Shown in pieces: positions 16,385-25,452 of a stretch of DNA of 37,369 nt. Numbering within the stretch: position 1 is the stretch's first letter; every line of letters begins with the position of its first letter. This stretch comes from Hyphomicrobiales bacterium. Its GTDB lineage: Bacteria > Pseudomonadota > Alphaproteobacteria > Rhizobiales > Xanthobacteraceae. The stretch covers positions 1 through 37,369 of the forward strand of contig JAGXAC010000012.1 of assembly GCA_019075925.1 (NCBI GenBank). Reading direction: 5' to 3'. Below the pieces are notes generated by a model. It was not told the DNA's origin. It did no database searches and saw only the letters and a list, made by a program, of their open reading frames with translations. The translations under genes were made by a program, and so were the position numbers.

Positions 16385-17344
16385 GTGACTTCGCAAATAC
16401 AGACCCGCACAGGCTGGCGGGCTTTTGCAGCGGTCCTGTTCGCAGTTGCCGTTATGTTCATCGCTCCTGGAGGACGCGCATCTGCGCAGACGGTGGTCGT
16501 TTTCGTCAACGGTCAACCGATCACCGCGCTCGACATCGAGCATCGTGCCAAGTTCCTGTTTCTAAGCTCACGAAAGCAGCCAACCCGGAAGGAGGCGCTC
16601 GATAGCCTTATCGATGAAATCCTGGAGATCACAGAAGCCAAGCGCTACAGCATCGACGTTCCGGATCGGGACGTGGACGCTTCTTATGCCCAGGTCGCCA
16701 CCCGGATGGGTGTAAATGTCCAGAAGCTGGACCAAATTCTGGAAAACAACGGCGCAAGTCCCGACACACTAAAACGGCGGCTACGGGCCCAGATCGCATG
16801 GTCCAATCTCGTCCGCGGTCGTTTCAAAGCGAGTCTTGAAATCAACGATAAAGACATCGAAAGCCAACTTCAGTTGCACAAGACCGACCAGAAGAAGGAC
16901 GTCGGCTATGAGTACATCATGCGGCCCGTCGTATTGATCGTGCCGCGAGGCTCGCCCGATGCCGTTTACGACGCCCGCAAGCGCGACGCCGAAGCACTGC
17001 GCAGTCGTTTTCTGAATTGTAATGACGGCGTAGCCTTTGCGCGTGCGTTGCCGGACGTCGCAGTACGCGATCAGGTATCGAAATTCTCAGCCGACCTCGC
17101 CCAGCAGCTGCGCGACATCCTGGATAACACCGCGATCGGCCACCTGACGCCACCGGAACAGACGGCGGAGGGATTTCAGATGTTCGCCGTTTGCGCCAAG
17201 AAAGAGACGAAATCCGATACGCCCGAGATGCACGAAATTCGCGACCAAATGCTGCAGCAAAGATTTGGCGCGCAGGCAAAGCGGTATTTGGAAAATTTGC
17301 GGCGGCAGGCGATGATCGAATACAAGATGCCGGAAGGCAAATAA
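16385..17344 (+). CDS. SurA-like periplasmic chaperone/peptidyl-prolyl isomerase family protein
   Basis: A 319-residue protein with an N-terminal signal peptide (hydrophobic AFAAVLFAVAVMFIAPGG, cleavage after ASA near residue 34). A SurA_N-type region follows, starting VVVFVNGQPITALDIEHRAKFL (NGxxIT is the typical entry) and running to about residue 165. The C-terminal half is a weak match to a parvulin domain. The family escorts unfolded outer-membrane proteins such as LptD across the periplasm, and the position directly after lptD supports that. I chose the GTG at 16385 for its AAGGAG site 6 bases upstream. A GTG at 16364 in frame is the alternative. pdxA follows after 18 bases. Confidence 0.85.
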   Translation: MTSQIQTRTGWRAFAAVLFAVAVMFIAPGGRASAQTVVVFVNGQPITALDIEHRAKFLFLSSRKQPTRKEALDSLIDEILEITEAKRYSIDVPDRDVDASYAQVATRMGVNVQKLDQILENNGASPDTLKRRLRAQIAWSNLVRGRFKASLEINDKDIESQLQLHKTDQKKDVGYEYIMRPVVLIVPRGSPDAVYDARKRDAEALRSRFLNCNDGVAFARALPDVAVRDQVSKFSADLAQQLRDILDNTAIGHLTPPEQTAEGFQMFAVCAKKETKSDTPEMHEIRDQMLQQRFGAQAKRYLENLRRQAMIEYKMPEGK

Positions 17345-17362
17345 ACGACAGAAACAAAACCC

Positions 17363-18382
17363 GTGCAGCCATTGGCATTGACGCTGGGCGAGCCCGCCGG
17401 GATCGGCCCTGACCTTGCTCTCGCCGTCTGGTCGCGACGGGCCGAGCTGAAAATTCCGCCATTTTATCTGGTCGCCGATCCTGACTTTGTCCGGCGACGA
17501 GCCAGCCGTCTTGGTCTTGCCGTACCCATTGCGGCCGTTGTGCCGGCGGCCGCCATCGCGTCTTTTTCGTCCGCGCTGCCGGTGGTTGCGCTCGATATTG
17601 AAATCAGTGCCGAGCCCGGGCGCCCGGACGGATCGAGTGCACCGGCGGCCATCGGTTCAATTCGGCGCGCAGTTGCCGACGTCATCGCCGGCCACGCGGC
17701 CGCAATCGTTACCAACCCGGTCGCGAAGAACATCCTTTACCGTTCGGGATTCGCAGAGCCCGGTCACACCGAATTCCTGGCGACGCTGGTGCAAGAAGCC
17801 ACCCAAAAGACCTTGCGACCGGTGATGATGTTATGGTCGCCGGAACTCGCCGTCGTGCCGGTCACTATTCACCTGCCGCTCAGAGAGATTTTTCAGCATC
17901 TCACGGTCGAGCTCGTGGCCGAAACCGGACGCATTGTGGCGCGTGACCTCGCGGCGCGATTTCGGATTTCCCACCCGCGTCTCGTCGTGGCGGGGCTCAA
18001 CCCGCACGCCGGCGAGAACGGCTCCCTCGGCGATGAAGACCGCACGATCGTCGCCCCGGCGGTTGCGCGGCTCGTCGCCGAAGGCATTAACGCGAGAGGG
18101 CCGCTACCGGCCGATACGCTGTTCAGCAATAAAGCCCGCCAGACGTATGACGTAGCGCTATGCATGTATCACGATCAAGCGTTGATTCCGATCAAGACGC
18201 TTGCGTTCGATCACGCGGTCAACGTTACACTTGGCCTGCCCTTTGTCAGAACCTCCCCGGATCACGGAACTGCTTTCGACATTGCCGGTACCGGCACCGC
18301 CGATCCTACGAGCCTGATTGCAGCGCTGCGTCTGGCGGAGCGACTGGCCATGGCGGACCTCATGGCACCGCTCACAACGTGA
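17363..18382 (+). CDS. pdxA: 4-hydroxythreonine-4-phosphate dehydrogenase PdxA
   Basis: Oxidises 4-phosphohydroxy-L-threonine with NAD+ in pyridoxal phosphate (vitamin B6) synthesis. The 339-residue protein opens [19 protein letters not shown]. It carries the metal-binding histidine segments [21 protein letters not shown] and [14 protein letters not shown], and the TNPVAKN and LNPHAGENG motifs. The GTG at 17363 is the only start that preserves the N-terminal strand. The GTG of rsmA overlaps its TGA stop (GTGA), so translation is coupled. The surA-pdxA-rsmA order is shared with many proteobacteria, including E. coli. Confidence 0.95.
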   Translation: MQPLALTLGEPAGIGPDLALAVWSRRAELKIPPFYLVADPDFVRRRASRLGLAVPIAAVVPAAAIASFSSALPVVALDIEISAEPGRPDGSSAPAAIGSIRRAVADVIAGHAAAIVTNPVAKNILYRSGFAEPGHTEFLATLVQEATQKTLRPVMMLWSPELAVVPVTIHLPLREIFQHLTVELVAETGRIVARDLAARFRISHPRLVVAGLNPHAGENGSLGDEDRTIVAPAVARLVAEGINARGPLPADTLFSNKARQTYDVALCMYHDQALIPIKTLAFDHAVNVTLGLPFVRTSPDHGTAFDIAGTGTADPTSLIAALRLAERLAMADLMAPLTT

Positions 18383-19251
18383 GCGCGACAGCCGACGGCC
18401 TGCCGCCGTTGCGCGACGTTATTCGCCGCCACGGTCTCGTTGCCAAAAAATCCCTCGGACAAAATTTTCTGCTCGATCTCAACTTGGCCGCGCGTATCGC
18501 CCGCGCGGCGGATTTGCAGCCGCAGGCAACGGTGCTGGAAATCGGCCCCGGGCCCGGCGGACTGACGCGCGCGTTGCTGGCGTCGGGCGCCGGTCGCGTA
18601 ATCGCAGTCGAACGCGATGAGCGAGCAATTGCGGCCTTGGGCGAGGTCGCCGAGCGCTATCCCGATCGCCTTGAGGTCGTCGAGGCGGATGCGCTTACCT
18701 TCGACCCGCTTCGTCTTCTTGATCGAAAGCCGGTGCAGATCGTCGCCAATCTGCCCTACAATATCGCAACGGCCCTGCTGATCTCCTGGGTTACCGTCGA
18801 GCCATGGCCGCCGTGGTACGAGAGCGCCACCCTGATGTTTCAACGCGAAGTCGCCGAGCGCATCGTTGCCAAGCCGGGTTCAAAAATCTACGGGCGCCTC
18901 TCGGTACTGGCGCAATGGCGTTGTGAAGCCCGCATCCTTTTCGACGTCAATCCAGCGGCGTTCGTACCTTCGCCGAAGGTCACGTCCTCGCTGGTGCGGT
19001 TACTGCCGCGGCCGGCACCGGCGAGTTGCAATCGCGCTCTGCTCGAAACCGTGACCCAGGCCGCGTTTGGCCAACGGCGAAAGATGCTGCGTCAAAGCCT
19101 GCGATCGCTCGGTGGCGATACCGCAGCGCTTCTCGCTGCGGCCGGCCTGACCCCCACCGCGCGGGCCGAAGACATCCCGGTCGCGGGCTTTGTGTCGCTG
19201 GCGCAAGCCCTCGCCGAGCAACGCAGCCTGGGGCATGATGTTCGCAGCTGA
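18379..19251 (+). CDS. rsmA: 16S rRNA dimethyladenosine transferase RsmA (KsgA)
   Basis: Dimethylates two adjacent adenosines in helix 45 of 16S rRNA using S-adenosylmethionine, a late check in 30S assembly. The 290-residue protein has the N-terminal [11 protein letters not shown] signature, motif [15 protein letters not shown] (about residues 55-68), motif [12 protein letters not shown] (about 124-133) and the C-terminal helical domain with [17 protein letters not shown]. The start is a GTG overlapping the pdxA stop. A longer frame back to 18160 lies inside pdxA and is rejected. The alcohol dehydrogenase gene begins 19 bases later. Confidence 0.95.
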   Translation: MSATADGLPPLRDVIRRHGLVAKKSLGQNFLLDLNLAARIARAADLQPQATVLEIGPGPGGLTRALLASGAGRVIAVERDERAIAALGEVAERYPDRLEVVEADALTFDPLRLLDRKPVQIVANLPYNIATALLISWVTVEPWPPWYESATLMFQREVAERIVAKPGSKIYGRLSVLAQWRCEARILFDVNPAAFVPSPKVTSSLVRLLPRPAPASCNRALLETVTQAAFGQRRKMLRQSLRSLGGDTAALLAAAGLTPTARAEDIPVAGFVSLAQALAEQRSLGHDVRS

Positions 19252-19270
19252 TGCAATGGAGAACGCCGCG

Positions 19271-20326
19271 ATGAATCAAATGCGCCGCCAGTCGCTCGTC
19301 GCGTATGGACAAGCCCTCCAAGAGACGGTCATCGATCCGCCGCAACCGCAAGGCCACGAAGTCCTTGTCCGCATCGAGCGCTGTGGCGTTTGTCATTCCG
19401 ACCTGCATTTGCAGGACGGCTATTTCTCCCTGGGCGGGGACAAAAAGCTCGACGTCAGTTCCGGCCGCACATTGCCGTTCACGCTTGGCCACGAGATTGC
19501 CGGCGTTGTCGAAACCACCGGCCCCGAAGCCGATGCTGCCGCGGTCGGGCGTCGCGTCGCGGTCTATCCCTGGATCGGCTGCGGCACATGCAAAAGCTGT
19601 ATCGGCGGCGAGGAGAATTTGTGCTCGAACCATCGTCACCTCGGCATTGCGGTGGACGGCGGATTTGCGACGCATGTCCTGGTACCGCATTCGCGCTATC
19701 TGCTCGATTTCGCCCCGCTCGCCCCGGATTTCGCCGGTCCATTGATGTGTTCCGGACTGACGGCCTATGGCGCGCTTAAGCGCCACGCCAACCGGCCGGA
19801 GCGCGGCCCGCTGTTGCTGATCGGACTCGGCGGCGTCGGCATGATGGGTCTTGCGATCGCACGTGCGCTGTTCCGAACGCCACCGATCGTCGCCGACATC
19901 GATGCCGACAAACGGCAGGCCGCCCTCGCCGCCGGCGCCGCGCAAGCCTACGATCCGTCCGATCCGCAGGCCCGCAAAGCCATCATGTCGGCGATCGGAG
20001 GCCTGCTGGCGGTCTGCGATTTTGTCGGCTCGGACAAGTCCCTGCAATTCGCGTCCGGCCTGTTGGCGCGCGGCGGCAAAATCGTCGTCACCGGACTGCT
20101 CGGCGGCAATTTTTCGATCGCCGCGGCCATGTTCGGGATCAAGGCGATGACCATCGAGGGCACATTGACGGGCACGCTCGACGAAGCGCGCGAGCTTCTC
20201 GACCTCGTGCGCGGCAAAAACATCGCCCCGATCCCGACCCGCGGGCGGCCGTTGAACGAAGCGCAAGGCGCGCTTGACGATTTGCGCGCCGGTCGCGTCG
20301 TCGGCCGGACCGTGTTGTCAATCTAG
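19271..20326 (+). CDS. Zinc-dependent alcohol dehydrogenase (MDR superfamily)
   Basis: A 351-residue medium-chain dehydrogenase. A GroES-like domain contains the catalytic zinc ligands C41 (GVCHSD) and H74 (GHE). The four structural-zinc cysteines are C104, C107, C110 and C118. A Rossmann domain follows, with the nucleotide-binding loop GLGGVGMMG and VADIDADKRQAAL, which suggests NAD(H) preference from the acidic residue after the second strand. The physiological substrate is unknown and could be an alcohol or aldehyde. A GGAG site 9 bases upstream supports the ATG at 19271 over one at 19256. It follows rsmA closely and may share its transcript, but the function is unrelated. Confidence 0.88.
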   Translation: MNQMRRQSLVAYGQALQETVIDPPQPQGHEVLVRIERCGVCHSDLHLQDGYFSLGGDKKLDVSSGRTLPFTLGHEIAGVVETTGPEADAAAVGRRVAVYPWIGCGTCKSCIGGEENLCSNHRHLGIAVDGGFATHVLVPHSRYLLDFAPLAPDFAGPLMCSGLTAYGALKRHANRPERGPLLLIGLGGVGMMGLAIARALFRTPPIVADIDADKRQAALAAGAAQAYDPSDPQARKAIMSAIGGLLAVCDFVGSDKSLQFASGLLARGGKIVVTGLLGGNFSIAAAMFGIKAMTIEGTLTGTLDEARELLDLVRGKNIAPIPTRGRPLNEAQGALDDLRAGRVVGRTVLSI

Positions 20327-20336
20327 GCCGCAACAC

Positions 20337-20990
20337 TTACAGCTTCGCCTGCAAAGCCCGCACAAAGCCCGACAGTCCAACTTGGCGTTCGCGCTTGAGC
20401 CGCTCCGCTTCGAGAATGGCGCGCACTTCGGCAAACGCCGCGACTTTGTCGCGATTGACGATGACATAGTCGTATTCCGGCCAGTGACTCATCTCACCTG
20501 AGGCTTTGGCCATGCGCGAACGGATGATGGCTCCGCTGTCTTGCGCCCGGCGTTTGAGGCGCCGCTCCAACTCCGGGACGGTCGGCGGCAGGACAAAGAC
20601 GCTGACAAGGTCATCACGTGCCTTTTCGCGAAGCTGTTGCGTCCCCTGCCAATCGATATCGAATAAGACGTCGCGACCGGCGCGCAGCGCCTTCTCCACC
20701 GGACGGCGCGGCGTGCCGTAGCAATTCCCGAAAACTTCCGCCCATTCCAGCAACTCGCCGGCTTTCACCATCCGTTGAAAGTGCGCAAGCGTGATGAAAT
20801 GGTAATCGTGTCCATCAACCTCGCGGCGACGCTTCGGGCGCGTCGTCACGGATACCGAAAGTTCGACACTTCGATCGGCCCTGAGCAACATGCGGGAGAG
20901 CGTGGTCTTGCCGGCACCCGAGGGCGACGACAACACGAGCATGAGGCCGCGCCGTGCGATCCGATTGTTTTTTTTGCCGGCGCGTCTCAT
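20337..20990 (-). CDS. gmk: Guanylate kinase Gmk
   Basis: Phosphorylates GMP (and dGMP) to GDP with ATP. The 217-residue protein has a basic start (MRRAGKKNNRIARRG), the P-loop SPSGAGKTT (about residues 22-30), the GMP-binding region with SVTTRPKRRREVDGHDYHF and GELLEWAEVFGNCYGTP, DIDWQGTQQL, and the RRLKRRAQDS lid segment. The ATG at 20990 lies 2 bases after the yicC stop, so the genes are coupled. The upstream frame extension inside yicC is rejected. The yicC-gmk pairing is common in bacteria. It converges with the alcohol dehydrogenase, 10 bases apart. Confidence 0.95.
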   Translation of the reverse strand: MRRAGKKNNRIARRGLMLVLSSPSGAGKTTLSRMLLRADRSVELSVSVTTRPKRRREVDGHDYHFITLAHFQRMVKAGELLEWAEVFGNCYGTPRRPVEKALRAGRDVLFDIDWQGTQQLREKARDDLVSVFVLPPTVPELERRLKRRAQDSGAIIRSRMAKASGEMSHWPEYDYVIVNRDKVAAFAEVRAILEAERLKRERQVGLSGFVRALQAKL

Positions 20991-20992
20991 GC

Positions 20993-21880
20993 TTATTCCA
21001 CGTTCTGGACCTGCTCGCGGAACTGCTCCACCGTGGCCTTGAGTTCGAGTCCGATGTTCGTCAGTTCTATGTCGCCTGCCTTGGCACACAGCGTATTCGC
21101 TTCGCGATTGAGTTCTTGCGCCAGAAAGTCGAGCCGGCGGCCAATCGGACCGCCCTGTCCGATCAGCGCCCGCGCTTGCGCCACATGCGCTGCCAGACGA
21201 TCCAACTCCTCCCGCACATCGGCCTTGGTGGCGATCAGAATGGCTTCCTGATGCAGCCGGTCGGGGTCGAAGCGCTCGGACTGCGCCAGCAAGCTTGAAA
21301 CCTGTTCCGCGAGCCGGGCTCGGATCGCTTCCGGGCGCCGCCCCGGCGCATGTTCAGCCTTCTGGGCAAGTCCGACGATCTCACCCAGGCGTGCTTTCAA
21401 CACGTCGCCCAGCGCCGCCCCTTCACGCCGACGCATCTCGGTCAGTGCGTCGAGTGCCTCGACAAAGCCGGCGACTACAGCCGCCGCCGCGGCCGTCTTT
21501 TCCTCTTCGCTCTCTTCGGTGTTGCCGATTTCCATGACTCCTTTGAGCGCCAGCAGGCCGTCGAGCGACGGCGGTGAAGCGTCGACGCGCTGCGCCAGCT
21601 CGCGCACGGTCGCGAGTACGGCATCCAGAACGGCGGTGTTAACCCGCACAACCGGAACGGAGGCGGCATGTTCGACGCTCAGGCCCGCCTGAATCGATCC
21701 GCGGGCAAAGCGTTCGGCAGCCGCAGCACGGGTCGCCGGCTCGATCGCGTCCCATCCCGGCGGAAGGCGAAGGCGCAGATCAAGGCCTTTGCCATTGACC
21801 GACTTGATTTCCCAGGCCCAAGCGTAGGGACCGCTGACGCCGTGGCAGCGAGCAAATCCCGTCATGCTCGACAACGCCAT
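20993..21880 (-). CDS. YicC family endoribonuclease
   Basis: The 295-residue protein starts MALSSMTGFARCHG and has the conserved WEIKSVNGKGLDLRLRLPPGWD (about residues 23-44). The C-terminal DUF1732 helix pair follows (about 210-295), with REELDRLAAHVAQAR, RRLDFLAQELNREANTLCAKAGD and ELKATVEQFREQVQNVE. YicC proteins are RNases; the E. coli protein has been linked to turnover of the small RNA RyhB. The gene lies between mltG, which precedes it by 105 bases, and gmk. Confidence 0.92.
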   Translation of the reverse strand: MALSSMTGFARCHGVSGPYAWAWEIKSVNGKGLDLRLRLPPGWDAIEPATRAAAAERFARGSIQAGLSVEHAASVPVVRVNTAVLDAVLATVRELAQRVDASPPSLDGLLALKGVMEIGNTEESEEEKTAAAAAVVAGFVEALDALTEMRRREGAALGDVLKARLGEIVGLAQKAEHAPGRRPEAIRARLAEQVSSLLAQSERFDPDRLHQEAILIATKADVREELDRLAAHVAQARALIGQGGPIGRRLDFLAQELNREANTLCAKAGDIELTNIGLELKATVEQFREQVQNVE

Positions 21881-21926
21881 GGCTAGCGATCCGGAGCGTG
21901 AATTACGAAAAATTCGAGCCGAACTT

Positions 21927-21966
21927 AGCGGCGGCTTTCCCCGGTCACAAGGGCGATCGCGCCGCT
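21927..21966. repeat. Inverted repeat in the mltG-yicC gap
   Basis: AGCGGCG (21927-21933) and CGCCGCT (21960-21966) are perfect 7-base arms, with an inner CCC/GGG pairing. The hairpin would form in the minus-strand transcript between mltG and yicC. No T run follows, so it is not a typical intrinsic terminator. It may be an RNA processing or stability element. Confidence 0.35.
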
Positions 21967-21985
21967 TTCCCTGTTCGTTTGATCG

Positions 21986-23506
21986 CTAGTGCGTAGCCGG
22001 TTGCCGTATCGCCGGAGTTTGGGATTTGTGCGGCGGGGCCCGATGCGGCGGTTGAGCCTGTGCGGACGCAGCTGGAGCCGATTGCGGCGGAGACGAGACC
22101 ATTTGAGCGTTGGGCGCAGCCTGATCTTTCTGATCGACTTCCGTCGCGCGCAACCGCGCAACGTTTTTTTGATGCTGTTCGTACGTCTCCGCGAAAGCAT
22201 GTCCGCCGGTGCCGTCGGCCACGAAATACAACTCGCGGGTCCGTGCCGGATTGGCGGCCGCCTCGAGCGAAGCGCGCCCCGGATTGGCGATCGGCCCCGG
22301 CGGCAAGCCGTCGATCTGATAGGTATTGTAAGGCGTAGGCTGATCGATTTCGCTTTTCATGATCGGCCGCCCGAGCATGCCTTTGCCGCCCACCAGCCCG
22401 TAGATGATCGTCGGGTCCGACTGCAATCGCATCTTTTGTTTCAGCCGATTCACGAAGACGGCAGCAACGCGGCTTCGCTCCTCCGGCTTGGCGGTCTCCT
22501 TCTCGACCAGAGACGCGAGAGTCACCAATTGCTCGGGCGTCTTGATCGGCAAATCCGGAGAATGACGATCCCAGATCTCCTTAAGCGTGCGCTGCTGCGC
22601 CTGCTGCATACGTTGGATCATTTGCTCGCGGGTCGTGCCACGCGTGAAATTGTAAGTGTCGGGCAACAGCGTGCCTTCGCGCGGAATCTCCTTGATGTTC
22701 CCTGTCAGAACGTCGTCGTCGAGAAGCCGGGCTACGATCTGCTCCGAAGTCAATCCTTCGGGAATAGTGATCTGATGCGCCACCACGCGGCCCTCGACAA
22801 TTGTCGCGACAACGTCGCGCACGCTGGCGTGCGCCTTGAACTGATACTCGCCGGCCTTAAGGCCCTCGCGAGCCTTGAGTACCAGCACGCCGCCGACAAA
22901 CACCCACGGCTGGTCGATCACCCCGTCGCGCATCAACACGTCGGCAATGTCGCGAATTCCCACCCCACGCGGGATGTTGACGACACGGTCTTCAGGAAGC
23001 GGCCCAGGCGCATCGAAGCGATGCTTGCCGACTGCAAGCGCAATTCCGGTCACGATGGCCACCAGCACAATAAGGCTGATGATTGCGTTGCCGACCACGA
23101 CGAAAGGATTGCGCGCGCTCCTGGACCGTCGGGTCGGTATTTCGACGGTGTCCGGCTCGATGGCGGTCCGCGGGCTTCGAGGCGTCAGCGGTTTGGAATT
23201 TTTTGCGGGCACCGATCCGGTGCCGATTCCATTCACCGACCGCTCGGAAATAGGCGGATACGGTTGGCCGCTGCCGGAAACGGCTCGTCCGGGGTCACGC
23301 GAATTCGGTACCGACGAGCGCGCTGCCGGACGTTCGGAAGCGCTCTTGGACGGCGAGCCGCTCGCTCCGGCGACCGCCGGCCTTGAGCCGGCCGGCGCGG
23401 CCCGAGCGGAGGGCTGAGGCGCGCCGACGGCACCCGCCGGCGCAGGGGATGCTGGCGTTGCCGGGCGATTACCACCGCCGGGTGGTGGATCGGGCTTTGT
23501 CACCAC
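21986..23506 (-). CDS. mltG: Endolytic murein transglycosylase MltG
   Basis: An inner-membrane lytic transglycosylase that cleaves nascent glycan strands and is thought to set their final length. With the GTG at 23506 the protein has 506 residues: a Pro/Ala/Ser-rich cytoplasmic region of about 133 residues, one membrane span (about 134-160, FVVVGNAIISLIVLVAIVTG), then the YceG domain. A LysM-like part (NIPRGVGIRDIADVL) precedes the catalytic part, where LASLVEKETAK carries the expected glutamate (about 335). IYGLVGGKG, NTYQIDGLPPGPIANPG and YFVADGTGGHAFAETY are also typical. The start is uncertain: GTG 23503, GTG 23506 and ATG 23557 are all possible. The last 50 residues are low-complexity. 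It follows fabF as in many Alphaproteobacteria. Confidence 0.9.
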   Translation of the reverse strand: MVTKPDPPPGGGNRPATPASPAPAGAVGAPQPSARAAPAGSRPAVAGASGSPSKSASERPAARSSVPNSRDPGRAVSGSGQPYPPISERSVNGIGTGSVPAKNSKPLTPRSPRTAIEPDTVEIPTRRSRSARNPFVVVGNAIISLIVLVAIVTGIALAVGKHRFDAPGPLPEDRVVNIPRGVGIRDIADVLMRDGVIDQPWVFVGGVLVLKAREGLKAGEYQFKAHASVRDVVATIVEGRVVAHQITIPEGLTSEQIVARLLDDDVLTGNIKEIPREGTLLPDTYNFTRGTTREQMIQRMQQAQQRTLKEIWDRHSPDLPIKTPEQLVTLASLVEKETAKPEERSRVAAVFVNRLKQKMRLQSDPTIIYGLVGGKGMLGRPIMKSEIDQPTPYNTYQIDGLPPGPIANPGRASLEAAANPARTRELYFVADGTGGHAFAETYEQHQKNVARLRATEVDQKDQAAPNAQMVSSPPQSAPAASAQAQPPHRAPPHKSQTPAIRQPATH

Positions 23507-23603
23507 CGTTTTTCTCTCGTTACACTCGGCATGATCGGTGAAGGCGGCTCCGTGCATCGCAGGCGAGTGCGGAGCAAATATGGCGAGACCGTGAATAGCG
23601 GCA

Positions 23604-24869
23604 CTAGTCTGGCATCCGGCGGAATACGAGCGAGGCATTCGTCCCGCCGAAACCAAATGAATTCGACAACGCCACTCGCACCGGACGTTCGCGCGGTTTG
23701 TGCGGCACGAGATCGAGCGCAGTCGCTACGGACGGATTATCCAGATTGAGCGTTGCCGGCACCACCTGATCGCGAATTGCAAGCAGGCAGAAAATCGCTT
23801 CGACCGCGCCCGCGGCGCCGAGAAGATGGCCGATCGATGACTTTGTCGACGACATGCTGACGTTGGTTGCCGCATTTCCAATCAACCGCTCGACAGCCTT
23901 CAATTCGATCTCGTCGCCCACCGGGGTCGAGGTACCGTGCGCGTTTATGTAGTCGAGTTCGGCGGCCGAGACATTGGCGCGGCGCATTGCAGCCTGCATG
24001 CAGCGAAACGCGCCGTCACCGTCTTCGGACGGACTGGTTATGTGGTAGGCGTCCCCGGACAGCCCGTAACCGACGAGTTCGCCGTAGATTCGGGCGCCGC
24101 GGCGCCTGGCGTGCTCGTATTCTTCCAGCACGATCGCGCCGGCGCCCTCACCCATGACAAATCCGTCGCGATCGCGATCATACGGACGCGAGGCTCGTTC
24201 CGGAGTCTCATTGAAGCCCGTCGACAGCGCGCGTGAGGCGCAAAATCCTGCAAAGGAAATCCGGCTCAAAGGCGATTCCGCACCGCCGGCGACCATAACG
24301 TCAGCATCGCCGAGCGCGATCAGCCTGCCGGCGTCGCCGATTGCGTGCGCACCCGTCGAACAGGCAGTGACAACGGCGTGATTTGGCCCTTTGAGCGAAT
24401 GCGCGATTGAAACGTAGCCCGATGCCAGATTAATGATCCGGCCGGTGATGAAGAACGGTGACACGCGGCGTGGGCCGCGTTCGTTCAATACCAGCGCCGT
24501 CTGCGCAATGCCTTCGATGCCGCCGATCCCGGAACCGATCAGAACGCCCGACGCGACCTGATCGTCGTAAGTACTGGGATGCCAATCGGCGTCGTCGAGC
24601 GCCTGTGTCGCCGCCGCCATCGCGAAAAGAATAAAGTCGTCGACCTTCCTCTGCTCCTTGGGCTCCATCCATTGATCGGCGTTGAAGGTACCGTTGGAGC
24701 CGTCACCGCGAGGGATCGGACCGCCAATTTTGCTTGGCAGATCGGAAACGTCGAATTTGTCGATGCCACGAATGCCGCTTTTGCCGGCAAGCAACCGTTC
24801 CCACGTCAGGTCCAGCCCGCAGGCAAGCGGCGTCACCATTCCGAGACCAGTGACGACCACACGCCTCAT
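23604..24869 (-). CDS. fabF: 3-oxoacyl-ACP synthase II FabF
   Basis: Condenses malonyl-ACP with acyl-ACP in fatty-acid elongation. The 421-residue thiolase-fold protein shows the Cys-His-His triad: C170 in VVTACSTGAHA, H311 in NAHGTSTPVGD and H348 in SSIGHLLGAAG. K343 lies in the same region. The N terminus MRRVVVTGLGMVTPLACG is standard. Two TTG codons precede the ATG at 24869, and a GGGGG ribosome-binding stretch lies upstream. It is the fourth gene of the fabD-fabG-acpP-fabF cluster. Confidence 0.96.
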   Translation of the reverse strand: MRRVVVTGLGMVTPLACGLDLTWERLLAGKSGIRGIDKFDVSDLPSKIGGPIPRGDGSNGTFNADQWMEPKEQRKVDDFILFAMAAATQALDDADWHPSTYDDQVASGVLIGSGIGGIEGIAQTALVLNERGPRRVSPFFITGRIINLASGYVSIAHSLKGPNHAVVTACSTGAHAIGDAGRLIALGDADVMVAGGAESPLSRISFAGFCASRALSTGFNETPERASRPYDRDRDGFVMGEGAGAIVLEEYEHARRRGARIYGELVGYGLSGDAYHITSPSEDGDGAFRCMQAAMRRANVSAAELDYINAHGTSTPVGDEIELKAVERLIGNAATNVSMSSTKSSIGHLLGAAGAVEAIFCLLAIRDQVVPATLNLDNPSVATALDLVPHKPRERPVRVALSNSFGFGGTNASLVFRRMPD

Positions 24870-25006
24870 CAACAACGCCCCCAGTGAACGTCCAGGCAGA
24901 TGCCCTGTCTGTAAAATCCGCCGCCCGGCAATCCTACGAGCACAACGCGGTCAGAAAGCCGCGTGCGAACGCGTCAGCGAACGCTGCAGCGCAATAGCGT
25001 CGACAA

Positions 25007-25246
25007 TCAGCTCTTGGCGTTCTTTTCGAGGAACTTGATGGCGTCGCCGACGGTGAGAATGGTTTCGGCGGAGTCGTCCGGAATTTCGCAACCAAATTCC
25101 TCCTCGAAGGCCATGACGAGTTCGACCGTATCGAGGCTGTCGGCACCGAGGTCGTCGATGAAACTGGCGTTTTCAGTTACCTTGTCGGGCTCGACGCCGA
25201 GATGCTCCACGACGATCTTCTTCACCCGCTCGCCAATATCGCTCAT
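25007..25246 (-). CDS. acpP: Acyl carrier protein AcpP
   Basis: Carries growing acyl chains on a 4'-phosphopantetheine arm. The 79-residue acidic protein [17 protein letters not shown] has the attachment serine S37 in the [14 protein letters not shown] motif, the usual length and a four-helix pattern. The ATG at 25246 is preferred over an in-frame TTG three codons upstream. It has a 206-base upstream gap and a 137-base downstream gap. Own promoters and strong expression are usual for acpP, and the gap sizes fit this. Confidence 0.97.
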   Translation of the reverse strand: MSDIGERVKKIVVEHLGVEPDKVTENASFIDDLGADSLDTVELVMAFEEEFGCEIPDDSAETILTVGDAIKFLEKNAKS

Positions 25247-25295
25247 CGTTTCCAACCTCTTCTTTCAACGCGACCTGATCAATTACGTTAGGGCC

Positions 25296-25311
25296 CCGTC
25301 GCGGGCGACGG
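25296..25311 (-). promoter_or_regulatory. GC hairpin in the acpP leader
   Basis: CCGTCG, a four-base loop and CGACGG form a perfect 6-base stem, 49 bases upstream of the acpP start and within the 206-base fabG-acpP gap. No T run follows in either direction. It may shape the acpP 5' leader or mark the 3' end of a fabDG transcript. The role is not shown. Confidence 0.35.
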
Positions 25312-25452
25312 CCGCGGGTGGATAACGATCGGAGACGGATGCTGTTTCCGCACTCCTGCTTTCCGCCCCCTGCCAAGCTCCCGGTCCGGTTACCACACTT
25401 CAATAGCGTTGACCAGCGCGGGCGCGCGGCATCCGCACGCCGCCTAGCGCCT

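Noticed and set aside
18160-18378. Upstream extension of rsmA inside pdxA
   Set aside because: The family begins at the GTG at 18379; the extension is the pdxA sequence in another frame.
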